Assembly: GCA_029554925.1 (NCBI GenBank)
Contig: JAKPUV010000294.1
Location: forward strand, 1 to 15,874
Origin: Candidatus Hydrogenedentota bacterium
GTDB taxonomy: Bacteria > Hydrogenedentota > Hydrogenedentia > Hydrogenedentales > CAITNO01
DNA length: 15,874 bases
Direction: 5' to 3'
Under the pieces are notes generated by a model. That model searched no databases, was not told where the DNA came from, and saw only the letters and a list, made by a program, of their open reading frames with translations. The translations under genes and the position numbers were made by a program. Of this stretch, positions 8,385 to 14,999 are shown piece after piece (position 1 is the stretch's first letter; the number at the start of each line of letters is the position of its first letter).

Positions 8385-8972
8385 TCAGTCTCCGCCGGCC
8401 ATGCCCCTAACCTTGAACCGGTAGGCCATGACAATCATGTCGTGGGTGTTTCCCTCCGGATCAATGAGCCAGTCTGCGAGCATGGCCTCCGCGTGGAAGC
8501 CCATGTGCCGCAGCACTTCCTGAATTTCCGGCTGAAGGCGGGGAATGTTCACAAACACAATCTGCAGGCCCCCGCTCCGGGCAAGCCCCAGCACCATTGA
8601 TGCAAGCAGACGGCCCAGCCCGCGCATGCGGTACTGGCCCAGGAGAAACATGCGCATCTCGCCGATGTGGCGCGTCCAGAGGAGTTTGTTCTGGTGCAGG
8701 CTGGCAAAGCCCACGATTTCCCCGGCGGCGTTCCACACCAGCACGGAGCGGGTGCGGCCCGCGCCAACATTTTCCGCCCAGTCCTCAATGCACTCGGAAT
8801 TGGTGAGGTCCATGCGCATGAAGACCCGGTCGGCGCCTTCCAGTCCTGCGCCGAAGCGCGACAGCAGTTCCTTCTCAGTGCCGTCCATCAGGGTGAAGCG
8901 GAAGGATTCCTCCTCCACGGTGGCCTCGCAGGGGAACACCACATTTTCGTCGGGCTCTATCTTGGAAATCAT
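8385..8972 (-). CDS. GNAT family N-acetyltransferase
   Basis: A 195-aa protein with the GNAT acetyl-CoA fold. Residues 76-94 (SVLVWNAAGEIVGFASLHQ) form the beta2-beta3 hairpin, MRMFLLGQYRMRGLGRLL (107-122) is motif A with the pyrophosphate loop QYRMRGLG, and IVFVNIPRLQPEIQEVLRHMGF (138-159, split after residue 150 by a helix) matches the beta5-helix region ending in GF. The start at 8972 follows AGGAG (8985-8981) by 8 nt; an in-frame ATG at 9080 would add 36 unsupported residues. About 70 residues precede the hairpin, with no recognised domain. It lies upstream of tamA on the same strand and could be co-transcribed, although a promoter-like element lies between. The acetyl acceptor cannot be inferred. 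Confidence 0.85.
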   Translation of the reverse strand: MISKIEPDENVVFPCEATVEEESFRFTLMDGTEKELLSRFGAGLEGADRVFMRMDLTNSECIEDWAENVGAGRTRSVLVWNAAGEIVGFASLHQNKLLWTRHIGEMRMFLLGQYRMRGLGRLLASMVLGLARSGGLQIVFVNIPRLQPEIQEVLRHMGFHAEAMLADWLIDPEGNTHDMIVMAYRFKVRGMAGGD

Positions 8973-9057
8973 GCATTTTTCTCCTGTTTTCACCCAAATT
9001 CCTGCCGTCCCTGCTTTTTTGCTAACAGTGGAAGCGGCCCGCTTGTTCCCGCCCGGG

Positions 9058-9073
9058 CCGCCGCCGGCGGCGG
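9058..9073. repeat. 16-bp perfect GC palindrome in the divergent promoter region
   Basis: CCGCCGCCGGCGGCGG equals its reverse complement and directly abuts the -35 TTGACA at 9074. A second, shorter dyad AAGCGG-C-CCGCTT lies at 9032-9044. Both sit in the 159-nt region between the minus-strand acetyltransferase and the plus-strand secreted protein. They could be operator sites or simple-sequence GC repeats. Confidence 0.5.
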
Positions 9074-9100
9074 TTGACACCGGGCCCCTTCTGGTATAGA
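9074..9100 (+). promoter_or_regulatory. Sigma-70-like promoter for the CxC secreted protein
   Basis: A perfect TTGACA (9074-9079) is followed after 15 nt by TATAGA (9095-9100), preceded by TGG, which makes an extended -10 (TGnTATAGA). The short spacer is compatible with extended -10 promoters. The ATG at 9132 lies 32 nt past the -10, leaving room for the GGAG at 9118-9121. Confidence 0.55.
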
Positions 9101-9131
9101 CTCAGGCGGTCAGCCCCGGAGCGGCGTTTCC

Positions 9132-10082
9132 ATGCGGTGTCCTGTTCCCATCACGGCGGTGTTGGCCTGCGTCCTTCTCGCGGGGGGAAGCGCCTCCGCT
9201 TGCTCCTGCGGGTGGGATGGTCCTTTTCTCCAAGTGGCCCGGGGGAGCCTCCTTGTGGTCCGGGGGACGGTGATTCGGCATCACACCGAAGACGCCCCCT
9301 GCATGGATTTTCTGGTGACCGAAGTGCTGCAGGGGGGGCTTCTGGACTCCGGCATGCGGATTGGCATGGGGGACGGCATGCTGTGCCGTCCGCCGCTGGA
9401 CGCGTTTCCCGTGGGGTCGGAGTGGGTGCTGGCGCTGGACGGGCCGGGGTCCAAACCCGGCAACGGCCACGCCCTCTCCCATTGCGGCGAATACTGGCTC
9501 CGCGTGGCGGACGGCAAGGTCTCGGGCAGCATAGACGGCGGCCAGGAAGACCGTCAGGAGATGACCTGGACGGCCTTTCTCAACCGCTTCAAGTATCCCG
9601 TGTTCAAGGAGTCGTTCCAGGGGAAGGCGCGCCGGGGGATCGAATACCGGAGGCCTTTCGGGGGACGCTTCGCGCTGGTGCTTTCACCGATGGACAAGGG
9701 CTGGACGATCACGGTGCAGGAGGTCGGCCGCGAAGAGAACCTCGCCCGCCTGACCCCTCCCCTGCATTTTGTGCCGAATCCCCGGGAAATCGAGGGGTGG
9801 CAGTTTCTGGACGATCCGTCCTCCTGTCCCGACCGGCCCTATCAGGCGGAGATCGGTCCCCGCGATCCCCGTGAGTTCATTTTCTCGCCCGAGGTCGGCA
9901 AGTCCATTCAGGGACCCGACAGCCACACTTCGCCGACAACCGAGGAGATCGCAACGGTGCGCAGTTTTGGGCGCGGCCGCCTGTCGGTTGTGAAGCACAC
10001 CCTTTCAGAGTCCGCGGACGGGTGCCCCGCCCTGGAGGAGATCACGTTCAAGGTGGACCTGGAAGGGGGCTGCGGAAAATGA
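9132..10082 (+). CDS. Secreted cysteine-rich protein with TIMP/NTR-like N-terminus
   Basis: A 316-aa predicted exported protein. The signal peptide (1-23; hydrophobic core VLACVLLAGG) ends in Ala-Ser-Ala, a standard signal peptidase I site, giving a mature protein that starts Cys-Ser-Cys. The -3 residue is Ala rather than Leu, so a lipoprotein is less likely. A mature CxC start followed by strands such as SLLVVRGTVI (39-48), FLVTEVLQGG (60-69) and a strand-Cys pattern resembles netrin/TIMP-like modules. Mature cysteines are at 24, 26, 57, 85, 118, 232, 298 and 314, an even number fitting disulfides. The second half (about 165-316), with WTITVQEVG and LTPPLHFVPNPREIEGWQF, looks like a separate beta-rich domain that I cannot name. 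The start is set by GGAG (9118-9121), 10 nt upstream. A small membrane protein gene follows after 61 nt. Target and function are unknown. Confidence 0.7.
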   Translation: MRCPVPITAVLACVLLAGGSASACSCGWDGPFLQVARGSLLVVRGTVIRHHTEDAPCMDFLVTEVLQGGLLDSGMRIGMGDGMLCRPPLDAFPVGSEWVLALDGPGSKPGNGHALSHCGEYWLRVADGKVSGSIDGGQEDRQEMTWTAFLNRFKYPVFKESFQGKARRGIEYRRPFGGRFALVLSPMDKGWTITVQEVGREENLARLTPPLHFVPNPREIEGWQFLDDPSSCPDRPYQAEIGPRDPREFIFSPEVGKSIQGPDSHTSPTTEEIATVRSFGRGRLSVVKHTLSESADGCPALEEITFKVDLEGGCGK

Positions 10083-10143
10083 GTCCAATCAGAACGGCAC
10101 CGGATATTTCCGAATGGCGGCGGGGTGCTGGAAGGAAACAGCC

Positions 10144-10548
10144 ATGAGGAACGCGCGCGCGGGAGAGAAGGCCGGATGGTCCCTGGGTTGGCTGGGGGCC
10201 TTTTTGTGGGTCGGCATTCTGGCCGTTGTTTTCCTTTTCATGGGCCGGTCAGTTGCCGCCCTCACGGGCATGGCGCTGTTTGCCTCCGCCCTCCTCTGCA
10301 TTCGGCAGTGTGCCCCTTGGCGAAGGCCGAACACCCCCTATTGGAAGCTCATGATGCCCCTGTACCTTTTCGTGGTGCTCTCCGTGGCATGGGCCTGGTT
10401 CGCGTTCGATGGACCCTCCGCCGGGGGCGTCGGCTGGGCAACTCCCCTGTGGATGCTCCCCATGCTGACCCCGTTGGGGATTCTGGGCCGCCGCACGTGG
10501 AACACCCTGCCCGACGGCGGTGCGCAGGAGCGGTCTGTCAATGAGTAG
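10144..10548 (+). CDS. Small integral membrane protein of unknown function
   Basis: A 134-aa protein with four likely membrane segments at about residues 11-34, 35-53, 66-88 and 96-113, separated by short polar loops (for example RQCAPWRRPNTPYWK). No catalytic or transport motif is visible. The ATG at 10144 follows AAGGA (10132-10136) by 7 nt; an in-frame ATG at 10114 lacks a binding site and would add ten residues. The 3' end overlaps the next gene by 8 nt in ATGAGTAG, so the two are probably translationally coupled. It is likely co-transcribed from the promoter at 9074. Confidence 0.75.
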   Translation: MRNARAGEKAGWSLGWLGAFLWVGILAVVFLFMGRSVAALTGMALFASALLCIRQCAPWRRPNTPYWKLMMPLYLFVVLSVAWAWFAFDGPSAGGVGWATPLWMLPMLTPLGILGRRTWNTLPDGGAQERSVNE

Positions 10549-11293
10549 CGCCCCTGACCCCCCCGGTTCCCACGAGGCGCTGGCGGTCGCGTTTCTGCGC
10601 GCGGAACTGGAAAAGCGGTACGCGCCGGAGGCCCTGTCGCGCGCGGAGGACTTTGCCGGTGTGCCCCCGGACACGGTGGAGGCGTTTCGGGCGTTCGTTT
10701 TGGGCCGCGTCTACCCGGAGCCGGAAGAGCGCAGCAAACTCAACGAGGCCTTCGAGACGCTCCATCAGTTGCTCCGCTCCCCGGCCCGCCTCCGGTCCCT
10801 GCTGTCTGTCGCGCTGTCCGCCTTCTGGCGGTTGGGCAGAAGACTGCCCGCCGCCGCGCAGGCCGGCCGGCTCACGCTGGAAACCTTTGAAAAGGTGCGC
10901 CGCGTGGAGGAACTCGTGGCGCGAACTTTCCAGGACGCGGACGTCTCCGCCAGCACCCGCCCGGACGACAAAAAGCTCTTAGCCGTTCTGGCACCGCTCC
11001 CGAAAAAGCCCTTCCTGGAGTTGGCCGACGCGCTGACCGCCCTCCTGCGTGCGCTTTCGGATGAGAGTGTCCTTCACGCGGGACTGGAACTCACCCGCAC
11101 CCTGGAGTCCGCCACCGCGAAGAACCCCGCCAAATGGACGGCGCAGGAGCGCGAAGGCCTCCGCCTCGCCCGCGAGACCCTGGAGGAAGCCACCGCCCTC
11201 TTCTCCCTCCTCCCCCCGGACCGCCGCGCCCCCCTCATCCAGGGAATCGCGCGGATTGAAGAGGAATGGGCCAACAGCCTCTCCACCGGGTGA
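10541..11293 (+). CDS. Alpha-helical protein of unknown function
   Basis: A 250-aa protein with no signal peptide or membrane segment. Almost the whole length is predicted helix rich in Ala, Leu, Glu and Arg, in heptad-like blocks such as EALAVAFLRAELEKRY, RVEELVARTFQD and LRLARETLEEATALF. A linker with Pro/Asp (STRPDDKK) divides it into two helical halves. I recognise no family. The start at 10541 follows AGGAG (10526-10530) by 10 nt and overlaps the membrane protein stop by 8 nt. It may be a cytoplasmic partner of that membrane protein (inference from coupling). It is followed by the GntR promoter after 14 nt. Confidence 0.7.
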   Translation: MSSAPDPPGSHEALAVAFLRAELEKRYAPEALSRAEDFAGVPPDTVEAFRAFVLGRVYPEPEERSKLNEAFETLHQLLRSPARLRSLLSVALSAFWRLGRRLPAAAQAGRLTLETFEKVRRVEELVARTFQDADVSASTRPDDKKLLAVLAPLPKKPFLELADALTALLRALSDESVLHAGLELTRTLESATAKNPAKWTAQEREGLRLARETLEEATALFSLLPPDRRAPLIQGIARIEEEWANSLSTG

Positions 11294-11307
11294 CCCTGGA
11301 AAAAGTC

Positions 11308-11336
11308 TTGACATCCTGCTGTATATGGTGTATATA
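11308..11336 (+). promoter_or_regulatory. Sigma-70 promoter of the GntR-ABC operon
   Basis: TTGACA (11308-11313) and TATATA (11331-11336) with exactly 17 nt between. Transcription should start about 7 nt downstream, at 11343-11344, which is the first base of the GntR ATG. No purine-rich Shine-Dalgarno precedes that ATG, so the mRNA is probably leaderless. Confidence 0.75.
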
Positions 11337-11339
11337 GAC
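11321..11339. promoter_or_regulatory. Operator-like imperfect palindrome over the -10
   Basis: GTATAT, 7 nt, ATAGAC: the arms match as GTnTAT/ATAnAC, a dyad with the outer GT...AC typical of GntR-family operators. It spans the -10 box, so binding would block RNA polymerase. The likely ligand is the GntR protein encoded immediately downstream. Confidence 0.5.
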
Positions 11340-11343
11340 AGTC

Positions 11344-11769
11344 ATGAGTCCATCCCCTTCCAAGCGGATTTCACTGCCGCCCATCACCACGGCTGCCGGA
11401 CAGCCGCCGCTGTATCAGCAGGTCATTGACGGGCTCAAGCAGGCGATCAGCGCGGGAACCCTGCCGCCGGGAAGCCCCCTTCCCTCTTTCCGAGCGCTCG
11501 CCGAAGACCTTCTTGTGAGTTTGATCACCGTCAAGCGGGCCTACGAGGACCTGGAACGCGAGGGGATCATCTACCGGAAACAGGGAATAGGCACCTTCGT
11601 CTCCGAGGACGGGGTCGAGAAGAGCCGTTCCGCCCAGCGCTCGGAGGTCCAGGAACGCCTGGCCCAGGCGGTGGCGGACGGCACGGCACTGGGAATGACA
11701 CTGGAAGAATTGAACCGCATTGTCACGGACATCTGGAACCGTCACCATGCAAAGGAGGAGAGGAAATGA
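11344..11769 (+). CDS. GntR family transcriptional regulator, YtrA type
   Basis: A 141-aa DNA-binding repressor. Residues 20-88 form the GntR winged helix: PLYQQVIDGLKQAI (22-35), GTLPPGSPLPSFRALAEDL (38-56), the recognition helix around SLITVKRAYEDLEREG (59-74) and the wing YRKQGIGTFV (77-86). The region after it is only about 50 helical residues, too small for a FadR or HutC effector domain and typical of the YtrA subgroup, which is usually encoded with ABC transporter genes. The ATG has no Shine-Dalgarno and lies at the expected transcription start. Its stop overlaps the ABC ATPase start by 4 nt (ATGA). It likely represses its own operon through the dyad at 11321-11339; the inducing signal is unknown, but in known YtrA systems it is often cell-envelope stress. 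Confidence 0.88.
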   Translation: MSPSPSKRISLPPITTAAGQPPLYQQVIDGLKQAISAGTLPPGSPLPSFRALAEDLLVSLITVKRAYEDLEREGIIYRKQGIGTFVSEDGVEKSRSAQRSEVQERLAQAVADGTALGMTLEELNRIVTDIWNRHHAKEERK

Positions 11770-12647
11770 CCGCCGCCGCTTTGGAGTTTCGGGGAGTGCT
11801 GAAGCGTTTCCCCAGGTTCACGCTTGGTCCCTTGGACCTCACCGCCCCCCCGGGGTGCATCTACGGGCTGATCGGCCCCAACGGGGCGGGAAAAAGCACC
11901 AGCATTGACCTGGTGATGGGCATGGGCGCGCTGGACGGCGGAACCATCTCCGTGTTCGGGCTCGACCACGAGCGGGACGAGGTTGCCGTGAAGCGCCGCA
12001 TTGGGTATGTCAGCCCCGAGCTTGACTACTCCCCCTGGCGGACCGTTGGAAGGCTTATCCGTTTCCTCCGCCCCCACTATCCCGCGTGGGACGACGCCTA
12101 CTGCCTCTCCCTGCTCAAGCGGATGCGCCTCGACACGGAAGAGCGGATCAACACCCTCTCCTTCGGGGGAAAGACCAAACTTGCCGTGGTAATGGCTCTG
12201 GCGCACCGTCCCGACATGCTGCTGCTCGACGAGCCGCTGACCGGGCTCGACGCGGTGTCCAAAAGCGACCTCTTTCCGGAACTTCTGGAAGCGGTGCAGG
12301 ACGAGCGGCGCACCGTGATCATCTCCTCCCACAGCCTCTCGGACATTGAGCGGTTCACCGACCATCTCGGCATCCTGAACCGGGGGTGGATGGTGCTGGA
12401 GGGACAGACCTCCGCCCTCATCGAGCGGTTCCGCATGATTCACGGGGAGTGCGCGGACAGTCCGCCGCTACGCCGGGAGGACGGCCTGTACCTTCTGCGG
12501 CGCGAAGAGAACCGCTTCAAGATACTTGCGGACACGCTCAAGGACCCCTTCGCGCGCCTTCAGGCGGCCGGGTTCACCGGCCTCACCGACGCGCCGGTGA
12601 CGCTTGAGGAACTCTTCGTCGCCCTCGTGAAGGAGACCGCGTCATGA
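11766..12647 (+). CDS. ABC transporter ATP-binding protein
   Basis: A 293-aa nucleotide-binding subunit. Walker A is GPNGAGKS (37-44), the signature is LSFGG (131-135), Walker B is MLLLDE (151-156), the D-loop is TGLD (159-162) and the H-loop His is 189 in SSHSL. The Q-loop region reads YVSPELDYSPW (81-91), with no glutamine where one is usual. The signature followed by KTKLA resembles the YtrB/BcrA-like ABC-2 exporter branch. A C-terminal tail of about 80 residues follows H-loop helices. Translation is driven by AGGAGG (11753-11758), 7 nt before the ATG, inside the GntR 3' end. It overlaps the membrane gene by 4 nt. The probable partner is the next gene; the substrate is unknown. Confidence 0.92.
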   Translation: MTAAALEFRGVLKRFPRFTLGPLDLTAPPGCIYGLIGPNGAGKSTSIDLVMGMGALDGGTISVFGLDHERDEVAVKRRIGYVSPELDYSPWRTVGRLIRFLRPHYPAWDDAYCLSLLKRMRLDTEERINTLSFGGKTKLAVVMALAHRPDMLLLDEPLTGLDAVSKSDLFPELLEAVQDERRTVIISSHSLSDIERFTDHLGILNRGWMVLEGQTSALIERFRMIHGECADSPPLRREDGLYLLRREENRFKILADTLKDPFARLQAAGFTGLTDAPVTLEELFVALVKETAS

Positions 12648-14002
12648 GATTCACCCCGTTGTGGTTTATCCTGTCCGCGAGGGGGTATTACTTCGTTTGC
12701 GTGTTTCTCCCCTTGATTTCCTACGTTCTTTCGCTGGGACTCCTCAATTCAGATGTTTACAGTATCCCTTTCCGTGTCTCCTTTCTGCTGCTTGTCCCGG
12801 CGTTGTTCCTGCCGGTCATGCTGATGTCCATCGAATGGCGGCTGGGCGTTCTCCGCACCCTTCCGTACTCAAAAAGAAACCTCTCGGCCGCCCTGCTTCT
12901 CGCGCTCTCCGGAATCCCCGCAGCGGTGGCGGCTCTTGCGGGCCTGTTCTCTGCAGCGGTCCTCGCGCTAATCGTGGGGCGCACAGACCTCCGGACTTCC
13001 TGGTTTTTTCTTTCCGCCGCCGGTCCCTGCGTGTTTCTGTTCGGCTCGATTCCCTTCAGCCGGCTTGTGGTGCTTGAGCTGCTGCGACGCACCTTTCCCC
13101 GTACGCGGCTGTCCGTCCATCAGATCCTGCTCGTGCAGACGCTTCTTGCGGTCATTGTGTGTCTGGCCCTGCTGGCGCTCGTTCCGCAGCGGAGCATTCC
13201 CGGCGTGATGCTGGTCGCGGGCGCGCTCTTCTTTCCCCTTCTCTCCCTTCGCCCTGACGCTTACGCATACAAACTCCGCCCCATGGACACCACCCAGAAA
13301 CCCGATGGTGCCAAGGTGTCCCGGCTGCCCAAAGTCTTCCGGAAGCCTGTGTGGTCGTCAAATGCGATGTGGTTCTTCTTTATGGTCACGGCCTTTTTCG
13401 TCGCCCACTCTCTTCCGCACGGAGTGATCCGGGCGGAAATCGTTACACTGGTCCCTTTCATCATATCCCTGATGCTAGCGGGGATTCTCTCAGAATATGC
13501 CGCCTTCTTCCTGCTCTCTCCCCGAGCACACCGCCAACTTCCCGTGAAGCGGTCCACGCAGGCCTTTCGTCTGGCGTTCTCCCTCCTCGCGACACCCATT
13601 CCCGTGATTGTCTATCTCATCGCAGTCACGCACCCGGGCGTCTCCGCGTTTCTTGGAGAGCATGCGTTGGAAATGCCTTCCGTGTTCAAAGAAATACAGG
13701 GAAGACACGCTGTTCCTAGTCCGTCCTTCTTCTCTCTCCCGGCGATCGCCCTTATGTTCATGTTTCCCTTCGCAGCAGTCCGAATCTCTCCTTCCCGAAG
13801 TGCGAGAGCCTTGGGAATCTTTCCGCTGGTGTTCTACGCAATTTCTCTGAACCTGCCTGCCAGACTCACCGCCGTAGGTATCGGCGGTCCCGCGGGATCA
13901 TCAGTTCTTTTCATCGCTTTCCTGCTAGCGTGGTTCCTCTTTTGGCGAATGCTCGGCAACTCCCTGATTTACCGACGCCCCCCCTGGTCAGCAGTGAAGT
14001 AG
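12644..14002 (+). CDS. Multi-spanning membrane protein, probable ABC permease
   Basis: A 452-aa protein with about 12 hydrophobic segments, for example near residues 8-31, 42-62, 81-112, 118-140, 162-182, 190-204, 242-262, 267-290, 306-326, 360-378, 392-407 and 417-436. A long polar stretch around 205-240 (MDTTQKPDGAKVSRLPK) divides it into halves, so it may be a fused ABC-2-type permease. No standard permease motif is obvious to me; the assignment rests on topology and on the 4-nt overlap with the ATPase. AGGAG (12631-12635) lies 8 nt before the ATG. Its base composition is visibly less GC-rich and its codon use less biased than that of its neighbours. It ends 3 nt from the stop of the convergent ROK gene, with no terminator hairpin between. 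Confidence 0.8.
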   Translation: MRFTPLWFILSARGYYFVCVFLPLISYVLSLGLLNSDVYSIPFRVSFLLLVPALFLPVMLMSIEWRLGVLRTLPYSKRNLSAALLLALSGIPAAVAALAGLFSAAVLALIVGRTDLRTSWFFLSAAGPCVFLFGSIPFSRLVVLELLRRTFPRTRLSVHQILLVQTLLAVIVCLALLALVPQRSIPGVMLVAGALFFPLLSLRPDAYAYKLRPMDTTQKPDGAKVSRLPKVFRKPVWSSNAMWFFFMVTAFFVAHSLPHGVIRAEIVTLVPFIISLMLAGILSEYAAFFLLSPRAHRQLPVKRSTQAFRLAFSLLATPIPVIVYLIAVTHPGVSAFLGEHALEMPSVFKEIQGRHAVPSPSFFSLPAIALMFMFPFAAVRISPSRSARALGIFPLVFYAISLNLPARLTAVGIGGPAGSSVLFIAFLLAWFLFWRMLGNSLIYRRPPWSAVK

Positions 14003-14005
14003 CGT

Positions 14006-14956
14006 TCAGCATTCCCCGGCCAGCAGGAGCGCCCCGACGACGACGACATCTTCTTCGAGCTGGCAGGGGGTGAGGCGGTAGCGGCCGCGGTAGGGGCCGA
14101 AGGCGCGGGCGTCGAGGGCTTCGGCCAGAGGGGAAAGCAGAACGTCGCCCATGAGGGAGACGCCGCCGCCGAGGGCGATGACTTCGGGGTGGAACAGGGT
14201 GACCACGTTGGCCAGCGCGAGGGCGGCGGTCTGGGCGACGCGATGAATTTCCTCCAGCGCGCGGGGGTCGCCCTGGCGGGCGGCGTCGGCGAGGAGGGCG
14301 CAGGTCAGCCGGGCGGGGTCGCCGCCGCAGCAGTGTCCCAGGGACGTGGCGGGGTCGAGATCCGCCCAGCCGCGGATGCGGCGCTCGATGGACCAGCCGG
14401 AGCAGAGGTTCTCCAGTTTGTCGGCCCTGCCGGGGGCGTCGGCGGTCCAGTCGGGCACCCAGGTGTGGCCGATTTCCCCCGCGCCCCGGCCCTGGCCGTC
14501 GTGGAGTTTTCCGTCCACCACGAGCGCGCCGCCGATGCCGCTGCCGATGTTCATGTAGAAGAACTGGCGGGCGCCCCTGCCCGCGCCGAGCCGGTATTCG
14601 GCCCAGCCGGCGGCGTTGGCGTCGTTGGCGACGACCACGGGAAGCGAGAAGCGCCCCTCGAGCAGGGTCTTGAGGGCGACGCCCTCCCATCCGGCGATCT
14701 GATGGGAGACCAGCACCGCGCCGGTGGCGCTCTCCACCGGACCGCCAAAGCCGACGCCGATGGCGGAGGCGGCCCCGCCGCAGGCGGCGACGAGCTCCTC
14801 CACGCGGGCCGTAACCCAGTCCAGAATGCCGGCCGCGCCCTTTTCAGGGTTCACGCGGCCGCGCTCCGCGCGCAGAATTTTTCCTTCGGGCGTGCCGATG
14901 GCCGCCTGGAGTTTGGTGCCGCCGATTTCCACCGCGATGATGCGTTTTTCCGTCAC
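14006..14956 (-). CDS. ROK family protein (probable sugar kinase)
   Basis: A 316-aa ROK-fold protein. The phosphate-1 loop is VEIGGTK (9-15, Glu where Asp is common), GVGFGGPV (67-74) follows, the catalytic Asp is D112 in NDANAAG (111-117), phosphate-2 is IGSGIGG (137-143), GEIGHT is at 160-165 and the adenosine motif is ALGGGVS (261-267). The classical ROK zinc cluster CxCGxxGCxE after GEIGH is absent: the segment reads WVPDWTADAPG, with Cys only at 185, 209-210 and 219. It is therefore a zinc-site variant and the sugar specificity cannot be assigned; no N-terminal wHTH is present, so it is not a ROK repressor. The start is GTG at 14956, with GGGAG (14970-14966) 9 nt upstream. It follows the esterase gene by 43 nt on the same strand, a likely operon. 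Confidence 0.87.
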   Translation of the reverse strand: MTEKRIIAVEIGGTKLQAAIGTPEGKILRAERGRVNPEKGAAGILDWVTARVEELVAACGGAASAIGVGFGGPVESATGAVLVSHQIAGWEGVALKTLLEGRFSLPVVVANDANAAGWAEYRLGAGRGARQFFYMNIGSGIGGALVVDGKLHDGQGRGAGEIGHTWVPDWTADAPGRADKLENLCSGWSIERRIRGWADLDPATSLGHCCGGDPARLTCALLADAARQGDPRALEEIHRVAQTAALALANVVTLFHPEVIALGGGVSLMGDVLLSPLAEALDARAFGPYRGRYRLTPCQLEEDVVVVGALLLAGEC

Positions 14957-14999
14957 CGTCCCAGTCTCCCGTGAAATGCCTCGAAAATGGCCGTTCTCT

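Noticed and set aside
8973..9080. N-terminal extension of the GNAT protein to an ATG at 9080
   Set aside because: The added 36 residues are Gly/Ala/Lys-rich without a fold, and the ATG at 8972 has AGGAG at good spacing.
10101..10112. CGGATATTTCCG as a terminator after the secreted-protein gene
   Set aside because: Only a 4-bp stem and no T-run follows.
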